A stretch of DNA of 64,000 nucleotides from Flavobacterium psychrophilum (GCA_003243255.1 QFQM01000006.1:9111-73110), one strand, 5' to 3'. Shown: positions 16,757 to 25,542, counted from the first letter of the stretch. The notes: generated by a model from the sequence alone, not told the origin. Numbers and translations: made by a program.

Positions 16757-17158
16757 TTAAAAATCAGGTCTTCTGCGAGACTGTTTTTTTTCTGCCTGAC
16801 GGCGTTTGCCTTCTATTCGTTTTTTAATTACTGAGCGTGGTATTTTGGTAGGCTTACGGGGCTTTTCTTCCTTAAGCGCATTTTCCATTACTGCAAGAAA
16901 TCGTTTGGTAACAATATCTTTGTTGCGCAGCTGGCTGCGGTCTTCGTCACATTGCAGGATAAGAACGCCTTCATTGGTTAGCTTAGAGGCAAGGCGTACT
17001 GAAGCCAATGTTTTTTCCTCATCGGTAAGGGCATTGCTTGCAGTAAGATTAAAGCTCAGTACTACTTTAGACGAAACTTTGTTTACATTTTGTCCTCCTG
17101 CTCCACTGCTTCGCACGGCTTTGTAATCGAGCTCTTGTATTGCTGTATCTTTATTCAT
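16757..17158 (-). CDS. arfB: Alternative ribosome-rescue factor ArfB (aminoacyl-tRNA hydrolase)
   Basis: 133 residues, normal for ArfB/YaeJ. The peptidyl-hydrolase motif is SSGAGGQNVNK with G21-G22-Q23. The C-terminal tail from about residue 98 is strongly basic (KPRKPTKIPRSVIKKRIEGKR...KKQSRRRPDF) and would enter the empty mRNA channel of stalled ribosomes. It frees ribosomes stuck on non-stop mRNA. It follows the DUF4301 gene by 7 bases and is probably cotranscribed. Confidence 0.96.
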   Translation of the reverse strand: MNKDTAIQELDYKAVRSSGAGGQNVNKVSSKVVLSFNLTASNALTDEEKTLASVRLASKLTNEGVLILQCDEDRSQLRNKDIVTKRFLAVMENALKEEKPRKPTKIPRSVIKKRIEGKRRQAEKKQSRRRPDF

Positions 17159-17165
17159 TGAAATA

Positions 17166-19073
17166 TTACCACGGCTGATGGGCCGGTTTTAACAGATCAT
17201 TTACCGTTTTAACAGGGTTAAAGGTTTCCAGAGGGACTTCAGCAAAAATAGTTGTCCATCCTGCCATTGCACCGTTCCATAGTCCTGGAAGTTCATACGA
17301 TTTTACTTCTTTGCCAAACCTGTTCTTGTGAACGATAAAGCCCGATGTTTCATCTACAAATTTGTGAAAGTCAAAATATTCTCCTTTGTAGTTTTTCAGT
17401 CCGCATACCAAATCAACAGGATTGAAATGGGTGGCAGTAGCAAAAATTTCCTTTTGAGCCTTGTTATCAAGATCTACTTGTGAGCTTTCAACTATCTGAA
17501 GCGAAAGTCCGCCTTTACTGCATTCTATCCAGAAAGGGCCTCCGCCTGGCTCTCCTTCATTTTTTACCATTCCGCATACGCGGATAGGCTTGTTCAGCGT
17601 GTTGAATATGAATTCCTTTTTGTTTTCAGGTGTATATTTTGATACATCGGCAGGGATATGCAGCGATAGTTTTTCTTTTGCAAAGGTAAAAATAGCTTCA
17701 ATGTCCGATTCGCTGATATTTCCCATCTCAATCTGTCTCAGATAAGCAAATACCTGCTCCTGAAGAGAAATCAATATCCCTGCAAGTGCTTTTTTGTAAA
17801 GAGCAATAGTATGGATGTTATTATGGCTAACATTGTCTATATTCTTAATAAATACAATGTCGGCATCAAGTTCCCCAAGATTTTCTATTAAAGCACCATG
17901 ACCTCCGGGCCTGAAGAATAAATGCCCGTTTGTTTCCCTGAAAGGGGTGTTGTCGGTATTAACAGCCAGGGTGTCGGTGTTTTTTTGCTGATATGAAAAG
18001 CTTACATTGATGGGTATTCCTGACTCTTTCTCAACATCTGCCTTTACGGTTTTTATTTCATCAAGAAAACCATCTATATGCTCTTCAGATATTGTAAACT
18101 GAATGTTAGCCTCTCCCTTAGAACTGGCATAAGCTATAGTTTCTTTAAGGTGCTCAAAAATGGGCGTGGCAATAAAACCATCATAGTTATGAAATGGTAA
18201 TATTCCCTTTGGTTTGTTCGCAAAGTCAAAATGCCTGCTGCTCAGCATGGTTTTGATAAAGACAAATATTTTTTTGTCTTTTGGCATAGCTGCAAAGCCT
18301 TCATCCTGTTTAAGCACATTAATTACATCCTTATAAAAAGGCATTTTTTCAAGACCCACTAAAAACAGGCGAAGATGACTGTCTTTCTTTCGGTTTATGT
18401 AGGCGTTTATTGTCTCCTTGTCATAATTAAATTCACTTACAAATTCGTTAAGGAATTTAAACATTCTTGTTGCTGCTCCGGATGCAGGTACAAATTTGGT
18501 TAATGTAAAATTGTCTTTTTTTGCATCAAAAAGGGTCGCATAGCTGTGAGCAGTTTCTTCAGGCAATTCAAAGATGCCGTTATTTAAAGAAGCAGGCTTA
18601 TTCAAAATGGTTTTGGCAATACCATTCTTAAAAATGCCAAGCTGTTTTATAATGGTCTGAATTTCTATTCCCCTGTTATGAATGTCTGCGAAGTCTGATT
18701 CTGAAAGGCCAATATCCTGTGCAAGGACCAACTCATCGAGAGCTGTTTTTCCGGCTTCAAAAAAAGAAGTATTGGTTGGGTTAATCATTATATGTGGCTG
18801 GTTGTTGGTTGTTAATGTTTGTTTTAGTTTTTTTATAGATGCTTTATCGGCATCATTGGTTGCGTCGCAAATAACGAAAAGTTGAGTAGTCTTGTCGTTT
18901 TCGTAGAGAGCTTTTTCAATACTCACCGTGCGAAACACAAAGTCGTAAGATTGCTTTTCTTTTGGATGGATAAAACTTTCGAACCGTTCAGAGATTTCCC
19001 TGCCGTTAAACCCATTACCGTAAATGGTAATATTTATAGTTTTAGCGGTTCGTTTTGCAATGTTCTCTTCCAT
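17166..19073 (-). CDS. DUF4301 family protein with N-terminal extension
   Basis: 635 residues. The DUF4301 part covers about residues 125-630: PASGAATRMFKFLNEF (about 200), LPFHNYDGFIATPIFEHL, GHLFFRPGGHGALIENLGELDADIVFIKNID, and FWIECSKGGLSLQIVESSQVDL. The GxGTR-like PASGAATRM and RPGGHGALI motifs recall nucleotidyltransferase folds; no activity has been assigned to my knowledge. Residues 1-120 (ITIYGNGFNGREISERFESF...) form a separate alpha/beta stretch that may be a fused domain. The start at 19073 overlaps pnuC by 40 bases. Cytosolic, function unknown. Confidence 0.82.
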   Translation of the reverse strand: MEENIAKRTAKTINITIYGNGFNGREISERFESFIHPKEKQSYDFVFRTVSIEKALYENDKTTQLFVICDATNDADKASIKKLKQTLTTNNQPHIMINPTNTSFFEAGKTALDELVLAQDIGLSESDFADIHNRGIEIQTIIKQLGIFKNGIAKTILNKPASLNNGIFELPEETAHSYATLFDAKKDNFTLTKFVPASGAATRMFKFLNEFVSEFNYDKETINAYINRKKDSHLRLFLVGLEKMPFYKDVINVLKQDEGFAAMPKDKKIFVFIKTMLSSRHFDFANKPKGILPFHNYDGFIATPIFEHLKETIAYASSKGEANIQFTISEEHIDGFLDEIKTVKADVEKESGIPINVSFSYQQKNTDTLAVNTDNTPFRETNGHLFFRPGGHGALIENLGELDADIVFIKNIDNVSHNNIHTIALYKKALAGILISLQEQVFAYLRQIEMGNISESDIEAIFTFAKEKLSLHIPADVSKYTPENKKEFIFNTLNKPIRVCGMVKNEGEPGGGPFWIECSKGGLSLQIVESSQVDLDNKAQKEIFATATHFNPVDLVCGLKNYKGEYFDFHKFVDETSGFIVHKNRFGKEVKSYELPGLWNGAMAGWTTIFAEVPLETFNPVKTVNDLLKPAHQPW

Positions 19074-19669
19074 GACCGGTATCCAAAAAAGGCAATTGTG
19101 GTTAGCGCTATATAAAAGAAACCGGTAAATATCAGTCCCTTGTAAAAAAACAACGGAATCGCGATAATATTTCCTGCTATTAAATACAGCCAGTTTTCTA
19201 TTTTACGTTTAGCCAGCAGCCACATACCTATAAAAAATAAGCCTGTTGTAAAGGTATCTATATAGGCCCACCACTGGTTGAACATATTAAAGAAGTGATA
19301 TACAACGGATACAAATATAACCGAAACTATAAAAATGCCTAAACATTTGTAGTTATCTTTAGGTGAAACAGTTGATATTTTTAATAAATCGTGATGCTGC
19401 CTGTCTTTTCTGCTCCATAAGTACCAGCCATATACACTCATGTAAAAATAATAGGTGTTGATGATGATTTCGCCATAAAGGTGGGCTGTAAACGCCAGAT
19501 AAACAAATATAACCGTACCTGCAATTCCGGTAGGATATACAAGAATACTGTTTTTGGATGAGAAGATCACACTAAGCAATCCAAAGAAAATTGCCGTTAA
19601 TTCCAGTGTCAGAAAAATGGGAGTATATCCGTCAAACTGTGCAAAGAAGAAATCGAAAAATTCGGTCAT
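19034..19669 (-). CDS. pnuC: PnuC-family vitamin transporter (thiamine or nicotinamide riboside)
   Basis: 211 residues with about seven TM segments and the family blocks YFYMSVYGWYLWSRK (about 73-87) and YIDTFTTGLFFIGMWLLAKRKIENWLYLIAGN (about 136-167). PnuC-type carriers move unphosphorylated vitamins by facilitated diffusion; Bacteroidota members divide into nicotinamide-riboside (PnuC) and thiamine (PnuT) types. A TPP-riboswitch receptor on the same strand 2.6 kb downstream argues for thiamine, but this gene has no riboswitch of its own. The ATG overlaps the stop of the PPTase gene (TAATG), so they are translationally coupled. Confidence 0.88.
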   Translation of the reverse strand: MTEFFDFFFAQFDGYTPIFLTLELTAIFFGLLSVIFSSKNSILVYPTGIAGTVIFVYLAFTAHLYGEIIINTYYFYMSVYGWYLWSRKDRQHHDLLKISTVSPKDNYKCLGIFIVSVIFVSVVYHFFNMFNQWWAYIDTFTTGLFFIGMWLLAKRKIENWLYLIAGNIIAIPLFFYKGLIFTGFFYIALTTIAFFGYRSWKRTLQNEPLKL

Positions 19670-20313
19670 TATAGTTTTGTTTTGCTGCCCAGGCAGTATA
19701 CTAAGGTAAAATCTTCAACTTCTTCAAAATAGAACGGGTAGCTCTCGTTTATATCTTCATAGTTAACGGAAGTCATTCCCTGTTTGTCCTTAAGCTCAAA
19801 CGGAAAAACATAAATGTTTTGCTTAAAGCTGAGCCCGGCACGTGAAATCATTTTATAAACAGCTTCCTTAACGCCCCATATTACTATGAGCTGTCTCATG
19901 TAATCGGTAAGGTGAGAAGGGTCAAGGTAGTTGAATTCAGGTTCGATAAATTTATCAGCAATAGTAATAACCTTTTCACGCTGTAGTTCCATGTCAATAC
20001 CAATGTCGTTTTTGCTGACAATGATTGCTGAAAAAGCATAGGAATGTGTGATAGAGATATTCATGCCATCGGTAAGATGGGGTTTGCCATCGGCATCATA
20101 AAATAAATCAAAGTCTGTATAGCCAATTTCCTGAAGCAGCATCCTTACGCCAAGAAATCCTTTTTTATGCAGTTCGCTTTTCATACCCTCAACTCTCATG
20201 GAACAGGTGTCTTTAAGCGTTACGTGTCCTAAAAACTCTTCCAGGCTTTCGGTATTTTTCCAAATCAGCAGGCGCGTATCATTATCTATGTTGACAGATT
20301 TATATAAAGGCAT
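19669..20313 (-). CDS. 4'-phosphopantetheinyl transferase superfamily protein
   Basis: 214 residues, the Sfp/AcpT-like length. Core motifs: ITHSYAFSAIIVSKNDIGIDMELQ (Mg-binding D-x-E) and VIWGVKEAVYKMIS (WxxKExxxK). It transfers phosphopantetheine from CoA to a carrier-protein serine. The target cannot be read from the neighbourhood: no acyl or peptidyl carrier gene is in the window. It starts a leftward unit PPTase-pnuC-DUF4301-arfB, and it is divergent from ahcY. Confidence 0.92.
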   Translation of the reverse strand: MPLYKSVNIDNDTRLLIWKNTESLEEFLGHVTLKDTCSMRVEGMKSELHKKGFLGVRMLLQEIGYTDFDLFYDADGKPHLTDGMNISITHSYAFSAIIVSKNDIGIDMELQREKVITIADKFIEPEFNYLDPSHLTDYMRQLIVIWGVKEAVYKMISRAGLSFKQNIYVFPFELKDKQGMTSVNYEDINESYPFYFEEVEDFTLVYCLGSKTKL

Positions 20314-20421
20314 GGGGTAAAGTTAGTGCCAATGTTCCATATTGTTGTATCACAAATGATTATGGGGTTGGCATATTTTTATATTTTGTTCTTAAAACGG
20401 GCTAATTACAAATGCATTCAC

Positions 20422-20429
20422 TAAATTTG
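20422..20429 (+). promoter_or_regulatory. -7 promoter box of ahcY
   Basis: TAAATTTG matches TAnnTTTG, 35 bases before the ahcY ATG. No clear -33 TTG at the usual distance. Confidence 0.5.
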
Positions 20430-20464
20430 CAAAAATTTTTTGCTAATACAAATATACAATATTC

Positions 20465-21781
20465 ATGAGTACTACAACGCTGCCATACGTGGCATACAAA
20501 GTAAAGGATATTTCGCTTGCGGAATGGGGAAGAAAAGAGATTCAGCTTGCTGAAGCTGAAATGCCGGGTCTAATGGCGCTTCGTGCTGAATATGGCGCGT
20601 CTCAGCCACTTAAAGGGGCTCGTATTGCAGGTTGTCTTCACATGACAATCCAAACTGCTGTTCTTATCGAAACTTTAGTTGCTCTTGGGGCAGAAGTTAC
20701 ATGGAGCTCTTGCAACATTTTCTCTACTCAGGACCACGCTGCTGCTGCTATTGCTGCTGCAGGTATCCAGGTATATGCATGGAAAGGCCTTAACGAAGAA
20801 GAGTTTGACTGGTGTATCGAGCAAACACTTTTCTTTGGTGAAGACCGTCAGCCACTTAATATGATCCTTGATGATGGTGGAGATCTTACCAACATGGTAT
20901 TCGATCGTTTCCCTGAGCTTACAGCTGCTATCAAAGGTCTTTCTGAAGAAACTACTACAGGTGTTCACCGTCTGTATGAAAGAATGAAGAATGGTACGCT
21001 TGTAATGCCGGCTATAAACGTAAATGATTCGGTTACTAAGTCGAAATTTGATAACAAATACGGATGTAAAGAAAGTGCAGTTGATGCTGTTCGTCGTGCT
21101 ACCGACCTTATGCTTGCAGGTAAAAGAGTAATCGTTTGTGGTTATGGTGACGTAGGTAAAGGTACTGCTGCTTCTTTCCGTGGTGCAGGATCTATCGTTA
21201 CAGTTACTGAAATCGATCCAATCTGTGCGCTTCAGGCTGCTATGGACGGTTATGAGGTTAAAAGACTTGATACTGTAATTGGTAATGCTGATATCATTAT
21301 TACAACTACAGGTAACAAAGATATCGTTGTGGGCCGCCACTTCGAGCAAATGAAAGACAAAACTGTTGTTTGTAACATCGGTCACTTTGATAACGAGATC
21401 GACATGGCATGGTTAAACAAAAACCACGGTGCATCTAAAATCGAGATCAAACCTCAGGTTGATAAATATACTGTAAACGGTAAAGATATTATCATCCTTG
21501 CAGAAGGTCGTCTTGTAAACCTTGGATGTGCTACAGGTCACCCAAGCTTTGTAATGAGTAACTCGTTTACTAACCAGACGCTTGCTCAGCTTGAGCTTTG
21601 GAACAACAGCGCTGCTTACGAAAACAAAGTTTATATGCTTCCTAAGCACCTTGATGAGAAAGTAGCATCACTTCACCTTGCTAAACTTGGTGTAGAACTT
21701 GAAACACTTAACGATGAGCAGGCTGCTTACATTGGTGTAGAGGTACAAGGACCATTCAAACCGGAGTACTACCGTTACTAA
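20465..21781 (+). CDS. ahcY: Adenosylhomocysteinase (SAH hydrolase)
   Basis: 438 residues, full length. It splits S-adenosylhomocysteine to adenosine and homocysteine in the activated-methyl cycle. Visible blocks: [23 protein letters not shown] (substrate), [40 protein letters not shown] (catalytic Lys/Asp), the NAD site [21 protein letters not shown], and the C-terminal PFKPEYYRY whose Lys reaches the partner subunit. Codon use is strongly biased, as for a highly expressed gene. It ends in a strong terminator and is monocistronic. Confidence 0.98.
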   Translation: MSTTTLPYVAYKVKDISLAEWGRKEIQLAEAEMPGLMALRAEYGASQPLKGARIAGCLHMTIQTAVLIETLVALGAEVTWSSCNIFSTQDHAAAAIAAAGIQVYAWKGLNEEEFDWCIEQTLFFGEDRQPLNMILDDGGDLTNMVFDRFPELTAAIKGLSEETTTGVHRLYERMKNGTLVMPAINVNDSVTKSKFDNKYGCKESAVDAVRRATDLMLAGKRVIVCGYGDVGKGTAASFRGAGSIVTVTEIDPICALQAAMDGYEVKRLDTVIGNADIIITTTGNKDIVVGRHFEQMKDKTVVCNIGHFDNEIDMAWLNKNHGASKIEIKPQVDKYTVNGKDIIILAEGRLVNLGCATGHPSFVMSNSFTNQTLAQLELWNNSAAYENKVYMLPKHLDEKVASLHLAKLGVELETLNDEQAAYIGVEVQGPFKPEYYRY

Positions 21782-21786
21782 TCCTA

Positions 21787-21921
21787 TAGTATTGAGATGT
21801 GAGAATTGAGATTTTAGATTTCAGGCTCACTGGAAATATTTAACCCCTGCCAACGGCAGGGGTTTTTGTTTTATGTATTGATTGAAGCTGTCTCATTTCT
21901 CAATACTAATATCTAAAATCT
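21787..21921. repeat. Intergenic inverted repeat flanking the ahcY terminator
   Basis: The left arm (21787-21821) contains TAGTATTGAGA and GATTTTAGAT; the right arm (21891-21921) contains the same blocks in inverse orientation (CTCAATACTA, ATCTAAAATC). The arms enclose the ahcY terminator, and the right arm runs into the tag stop codon at 21920-21922. Confidence 0.6.
21842..21868 (+). terminator. Rho-independent terminator of ahcY
   Basis: AACCCCTGCC and GGCAGGGGTT pair around AAC and are followed by TTT-G-TTTT. Confidence 0.9.
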
Positions 21922-22477
21922 ATTTCCTCGTCCAGCATTCCATAATATGGTCATTTACCATACCTGTGGCCTGCATGTTGGCATAAATCACTGTTGAACC
22001 CACAAATTTAAAACCGCGTTTTTTCATGTCCTTGCTTATTTTGTCGGACAGTGGAGTAGTAGCGGGAATTTGCGACATGAGCTCAAATTTGTTGTCTACG
22101 GGTTTATTGTTGCTAAATGCCCAGTAGTAGTCGGAAAAGCTTCCAAACTCTTCCTGGATCTTTATAAATGCCTGTGCATTGCTCACTGCGGCCAGTATTT
22201 TTAATCTGTTCCTGATGATACCGGTATCCTGAAGTAATTCTTCAATTTTCGAATCATCATATTTGGCAATCTTTTTATAGTCGAAATTGTCAAAAGCCTT
22301 TCGGAAGTTTTCTCGCTTGCGAAGAATGGTAATCCAGCTCAGCCCTGCCTGAAAGGTTTCCAGTAGAAGAAATTCGAACAGTTTATGATCGTCGTAAACG
22401 GGTTTGCCCCATTCGTTATCGTGATAGTCTTCGTAAAGAGCATCACCTATGCACCATTTACAGCGTTTCTTCTCCAT
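21920..22477 (-). CDS. tag: DNA-3-methyladenine glycosylase I
   Basis: 185 residues from MEKKRCKWCIGDALYEDYHDNEWG. The longer frame to 22564 only adds out-of-family residues overlapping the upstream gene. Tag signatures: the zinc ligands in the RCKWC start, YHDNEWG, and the late DHIMEC; LETFQAGLSWITILRKRENFRKAFDNFD; and GFKFVGSTVIYANMQATG for base recognition. It removes 3-methyladenine from alkylated DNA. It overlaps the transporter gene upstream by 20 bases, so coupled expression is likely. Confidence 0.96.
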   Translation of the reverse strand: MEKKRCKWCIGDALYEDYHDNEWGKPVYDDHKLFEFLLLETFQAGLSWITILRKRENFRKAFDNFDYKKIAKYDDSKIEELLQDTGIIRNRLKILAAVSNAQAFIKIQEEFGSFSDYYWAFSNNKPVDNKFELMSQIPATTPLSDKISKDMKKRGFKFVGSTVIYANMQATGMVNDHIMECWTRK

Positions 22478-23132
22478 CGCTATTCTTTTTATCGTTATGG
22501 ATGTATTTTTCGATAAGTGAATGCCCCAGATAGATGACAGGGGTAAGCAATATGGCTTGCCCAAGTTTTACCACATAACCTGTCAGGCCTGATGTTATAT
22601 AGGTTTCGGTGTCCATTATGCCTGTGGCATAAAAGGCGATACCCAATACTATAAAGCTGTCAAAAAACTGTGATATAACAGTCGATCCGGTACTGCGCAG
22701 CCAAATCATTCGTTGTCCGGTTTTTTTCTTTACAAGATGGAAAATGGTAACGTCAATCAGCTGCGATACCATAAAAGCAGTGATGCTGCCTATGATAATC
22801 CAGAGGCTTTGCCCGAAAACGCCATTAAACTGGGCATCGGTAGTACCCATGCCTTTTACGGCCGGTATCTGCATCGCCAGAAATAGCAATATAAAACAAT
22901 AAGCTATTAAACAGGCAGTGATAGTGGATAGCTTGCGGACACCTTTCTCTCCAAAATATTCATTGATGAGGTCGGTAGTGATAAAAACTATCGGCCATGG
23001 CAAAATGCCAACGCTCATTACATAAGGACCAACATGAATTAGTTTACCGCCTATAAGTTCGGCAACTACGGCATTAGTTATAAAAATCCCTGCGAGGATA
23101 ACGTATACAGTGTCTTTACGGGTCTGAAACAT
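22458..23132 (-). CDS. yhhQ: Queuosine precursor transporter (YhhQ / VUT family)
   Basis: 224 residues with six to seven TM segments. Family blocks: AELIGGKLIHVGPYVMSVGILPWPIVFITTDLINEYFGEKGVRK (about 25-68) and SQLIDVTIFHLVKKKTG...LRSTGSTVISQFFDSFIVLGIAF (about 122-164), with the conserved Asp and Glu in DLINEYFG. It imports queuine or preQ1 for tRNA queuosine. It is leftward and overlaps tag; no que genes are nearby. Confidence 0.92.
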   Translation of the reverse strand: MFQTRKDTVYVILAGIFITNAVVAELIGGKLIHVGPYVMSVGILPWPIVFITTDLINEYFGEKGVRKLSTITACLIAYCFILLFLAMQIPAVKGMGTTDAQFNGVFGQSLWIIIGSITAFMVSQLIDVTIFHLVKKKTGQRMIWLRSTGSTVISQFFDSFIVLGIAFYATGIMDTETYITSGLTGYVVKLGQAILLTPVIYLGHSLIEKYIHNDKKNSDGEETL

Positions 23133-23310
23133 AGATTATGGGTAAACAGTAAAGGTATTAATAATTTGGTTTCTTAAAATCATTTATTATTTAGGGGGTG
23201 TGTCTTTGAAAAAGCATCTTTTCTTGGTGTTTGTGTTTGTTTTTTAGGGGTCTGATTTAAATTTTATGTAAAATTTACTCTGAATATAATATTTTTAAGG
23301 GGTATATGTT

Positions 23311-23318
23311 TATATTTG
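23311..23318 (+). promoter_or_regulatory. -7 promoter box of ald
   Basis: TATATTTG, a perfect TAnnTTTG box 23 bases upstream of the ald ATG. The 209-base divergent gap shows no other clear site. Confidence 0.55.
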
Positions 23319-23341
23319 TGTAAAATTGTAAATCATACGCT

Positions 23342-24442
23342 ATGAAAATAGGGGTGCCTAAGGAAATTAAGAATAATGAAAGCCGGGTAGCACTTACTCC
23401 GGCAGGGGTGTTCGAATTGGTAAATTATGGACACCAGGTTTATATTCAGGAATCGGCCGGCGAAAGCAGTGGGTTTTCGGATGAAGATTACCGCGATACC
23501 GGTGCCGTGTTGTTACCTACTGCCGAAGCTGTTTATGCTATAGCCGATATGATCGTAAAGGTTAAAGAGCCTGTTCCTTCAGAGTATCCTCTGATTAAAA
23601 AGAACCAGGTGATATTTACCTATTTTCATTTTGCATCCAGTGAAACGCTAACGAAAGCAATGATTGCAAGTAAAGCGGTTTGTATCGCTTATGAAACGGT
23701 AAGTGATGACGATGGATTCCTTCCGCTGCTTACACCGATGAGTGAAGTAGCAGGGCGTATGGCGATACAGCAGGGAGCAAAATACCTTGAAAAGCCTATA
23801 AAGGGCAGGGGAGTGCTGCTTGGCGGTGTGCCGGGTGTTCCTCCGGGAAGAGTGCTGGTGCTTGGTGCCGGTGTTGTTGGAGTACAGGCAGCGAAGATGG
23901 CGGCCGGTTTAGGAGCGCATGTTACGATATTGGATATCAATATGAAACGCCTTCGTTATGTAAATGATATTATGCCAAGCCATGTTGTGACTGAATTTTC
24001 TAGTGTTTACAATATAAAGAAACATATAAAAGATCACGATCTTATCATTGGAGCAGTACTGATCCCGGGAGCTAAAGCGCCGAATCTCATAACCCGTGAA
24101 ATGCTGAAAGATATGCGTCCGGGTACTGTGCTTGTTGATGTAGCGGTAGATCAGGGTGGTTGTTTTGAGACTACGCGTCCTACAACGCATGAGGAGCCTA
24201 CTTTTGTTATAAATGATATTGTGCATTACTGTGTGGCTAATATGCCGGGAGCGGTGCCGTATACGTCTACACTGGCGCTTACTAATGTTACGCTGCCATA
24301 TGTTTTAAAACTGGCTAATCTCGGCTGGGAAGAGGCCTGCAGTAAATATCCTGATTTAGGCCGAGGCCTTAATATTGTAAAAGGGGAGGTTGTAATTGAA
24401 GAAATAAAAAATGCATTTGAAGAAGTTAATTTGGTAATCTGA
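23342..24442 (+). CDS. ald: Alanine dehydrogenase
   Basis: 366 residues, typical for NAD-dependent Ald, which converts L-alanine reversibly to pyruvate and ammonia. N-terminal MKIGVPKEIKNNESRVALTPAGV is the AlaDh/PNT signature with the substrate-binding Arg15 and Lys; His in FTYFHFASSETL (about 96) is the catalytic histidine; VLVLGAGVVGVQAAKMAAGLGAHVTILDIN is the NAD site; ALTNVTLPY follows. It is divergent from yhhQ and followed by a dispersed repeat. Confidence 0.96.
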   Translation: MKIGVPKEIKNNESRVALTPAGVFELVNYGHQVYIQESAGESSGFSDEDYRDTGAVLLPTAEAVYAIADMIVKVKEPVPSEYPLIKKNQVIFTYFHFASSETLTKAMIASKAVCIAYETVSDDDGFLPLLTPMSEVAGRMAIQQGAKYLEKPIKGRGVLLGGVPGVPPGRVLVLGAGVVGVQAAKMAAGLGAHVTILDINMKRLRYVNDIMPSHVVTEFSSVYNIKKHIKDHDLIIGAVLIPGAKAPNLITREMLKDMRPGTVLVDVAVDQGGCFETTRPTTHEEPTFVINDIVHYCVANMPGAVPYTSTLALTNVTLPYVLKLANLGWEEACSKYPDLGRGLNIVKGEVVIEEIKNAFEEVNLVI

Positions 24443-24466
24443 TGATTTGGTTACTTGTCACATCAG

Positions 24467-24501
24467 ACTTTATGACTTTCGACTTTAAAGCTTTATGACT
24501 T
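24467..24501 (+). repeat. Dispersed ACTTTATGACTT(T) repeat
   Basis: The stretch ACTTTATGACTTTCGACTTTAAAGCTTTATGACTT is built from the same words as the copies at 59909-59939 and 60011-60044. It is intergenic, between ald and the tsf terminator. Confidence 0.6.
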
Positions 24502-24559
24502 GAAAGAATAGTTTTCGTTATTGTTTGTTTGTTGTTTCCGGTCGGAGGAGTCTGGCCAC

Positions 24560-24592
24560 AAAAAAACCCCAAATTGTAAAATTTGGGGTTCT
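24560..24592 (-). terminator. Rho-independent terminator of tsf
   Basis: AACCCCAAAT and ATTTGGGGTT pair around TGTAAA; on the minus strand the stem runs into seven T. Confidence 0.88.
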
Positions 24593-24614
24593 TTGTTTTA
24601 TAAAAGAGGTTTAC

Positions 24615-25439
24615 TTATGCAAGTGCAACTCTTTTGAATCCTGTAACAACAAGACCTGCATCAACAGATTTTACATACTCGCTTACGCTAAGTTTGCTGT
24701 CTTTGATGAAATCCTGGTTAACAAGAGTATTGTCTTTGAAGAAACGGCCAAGTTTACCTTTAGCGATACCATCAAGCATAGCTTCCGGTTTACCTTCCTG
24801 ACGAAGAAGGTCTTTAGCGATTTCGATTTCTTTTTCTACAGTTGCAGCGTCAACACCTTCCTCGTTAAGAGCAAGTGGAGCCATTGCAGCAGCCTGCATA
24901 GCAACGTTACGGGCAGCTTCTTCACCACCAGCTACGTTAGCAGAAAGGCTAACAAGAGTAGCGATTCTGTTACCAGCGTGGATGTAAGAACCAACGAATG
25001 CACCTTCAAGTCTTTCGAAAGAACCGATTTCGATTTTCTCACCGATAACACCAGTCTGCTCAGTTAGTTTGTCAGCAACAGTAAGACCGTTGAAGTCAGC
25101 AGCAAGGAATTCCTCTTTAGTGTTGTAGTTAAGAGCAAGGTTAGCAAGGTCGTTAGCAAGCTTAACGAAAGCTTCGTTTTTAGCAACGAAGTCAGTCTCA
25201 CAGTTAAGAGAGATAACTACACCAGCAGTTTTGTCAGCGTTAACAATAGCGATAACAGCACCTTCAGTAGACTCACGGTCAGCTCTGTTAGCAGCTACTT
25301 TCTGACCTTTTTTACGAAGGTTCTCGATAGCTTTGTCAAAATCTCCATCAGCTTCTACAAGTGCTTTTTTGCAGTCCATCATACCTGCACCTGTAATTGT
25401 TCTTAGTTTATTTACGTCAGCAGCAGTAATATTTGCCAT
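24615..25439 (-). CDS. tsf: Translation elongation factor Ts
   Basis: 274 residues from MANITAADVNKLRTITGAGMMDCKKAL; the frame opens earlier but only this start fits the family. EF-Ts exchanges GDP on EF-Tu. The N-terminal UBA-like domain (1-55), the NCETDFVAKNEAF motif (about 80) that inserts into EF-Tu, and two core repeats are visible. It is downstream of rpsB in the usual rpsB-tsf order, but a terminator-like hairpin with an internal promoter box separates them. Confidence 0.98.
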   Translation of the reverse strand: MANITAADVNKLRTITGAGMMDCKKALVEADGDFDKAIENLRKKGQKVAANRADRESTEGAVIAIVNADKTAGVVISLNCETDFVAKNEAFVKLANDLANLALNYNTKEEFLAADFNGLTVADKLTEQTGVIGEKIEIGSFERLEGAFVGSYIHAGNRIATLVSLSANVAGGEEAARNVAMQAAAMAPLALNEEGVDAATVEKEIEIAKDLLRQEGKPEAMLDGIAKGKLGRFFKDNTLVNQDFIKDSKLSVSEYVKSVDAGLVVTGFKRVALA

Positions 25440-25469
25440 TTTGAATATTGTTTTTGAGTTAAAAAAATA

Positions 25470-25527
25470 AAAGCCGTTATGATGATAATATGCTACAAAA
25501 GTAAACATCTACCAGCACAACGGCTTT
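25470..25527 (-). terminator. rpsB terminator with a promoter box in its loop
   Basis: On the minus strand AAAGCCGTT (25519-25527) pairs with AACGGCTTT (25470-25478), followed by TTATTTTTTT. The loop is unusually long, 40 bases, and contains TACTTTTG (25496-25503, minus strand), a TAnnTTTG box 57 bases before the tsf ATG. Confidence 0.65.
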
Positions 25528-25542
25528 ATTGTAATGTTATCT

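Noticed and set aside
20675..21385. A 236-codon antisense reading frame under ahcY
   Set aside because: It mirrors the biased codon use of ahcY, gives a Ser/Thr/Cys-rich product without any fold signal, and has no promoter.
23311..23330. NrtR-like GTGTAAAA motif at the ald promoter
   Set aside because: It follows the -7 box as at prs, but the second half-site ACGC is not at the right distance, so I treat it as chance.
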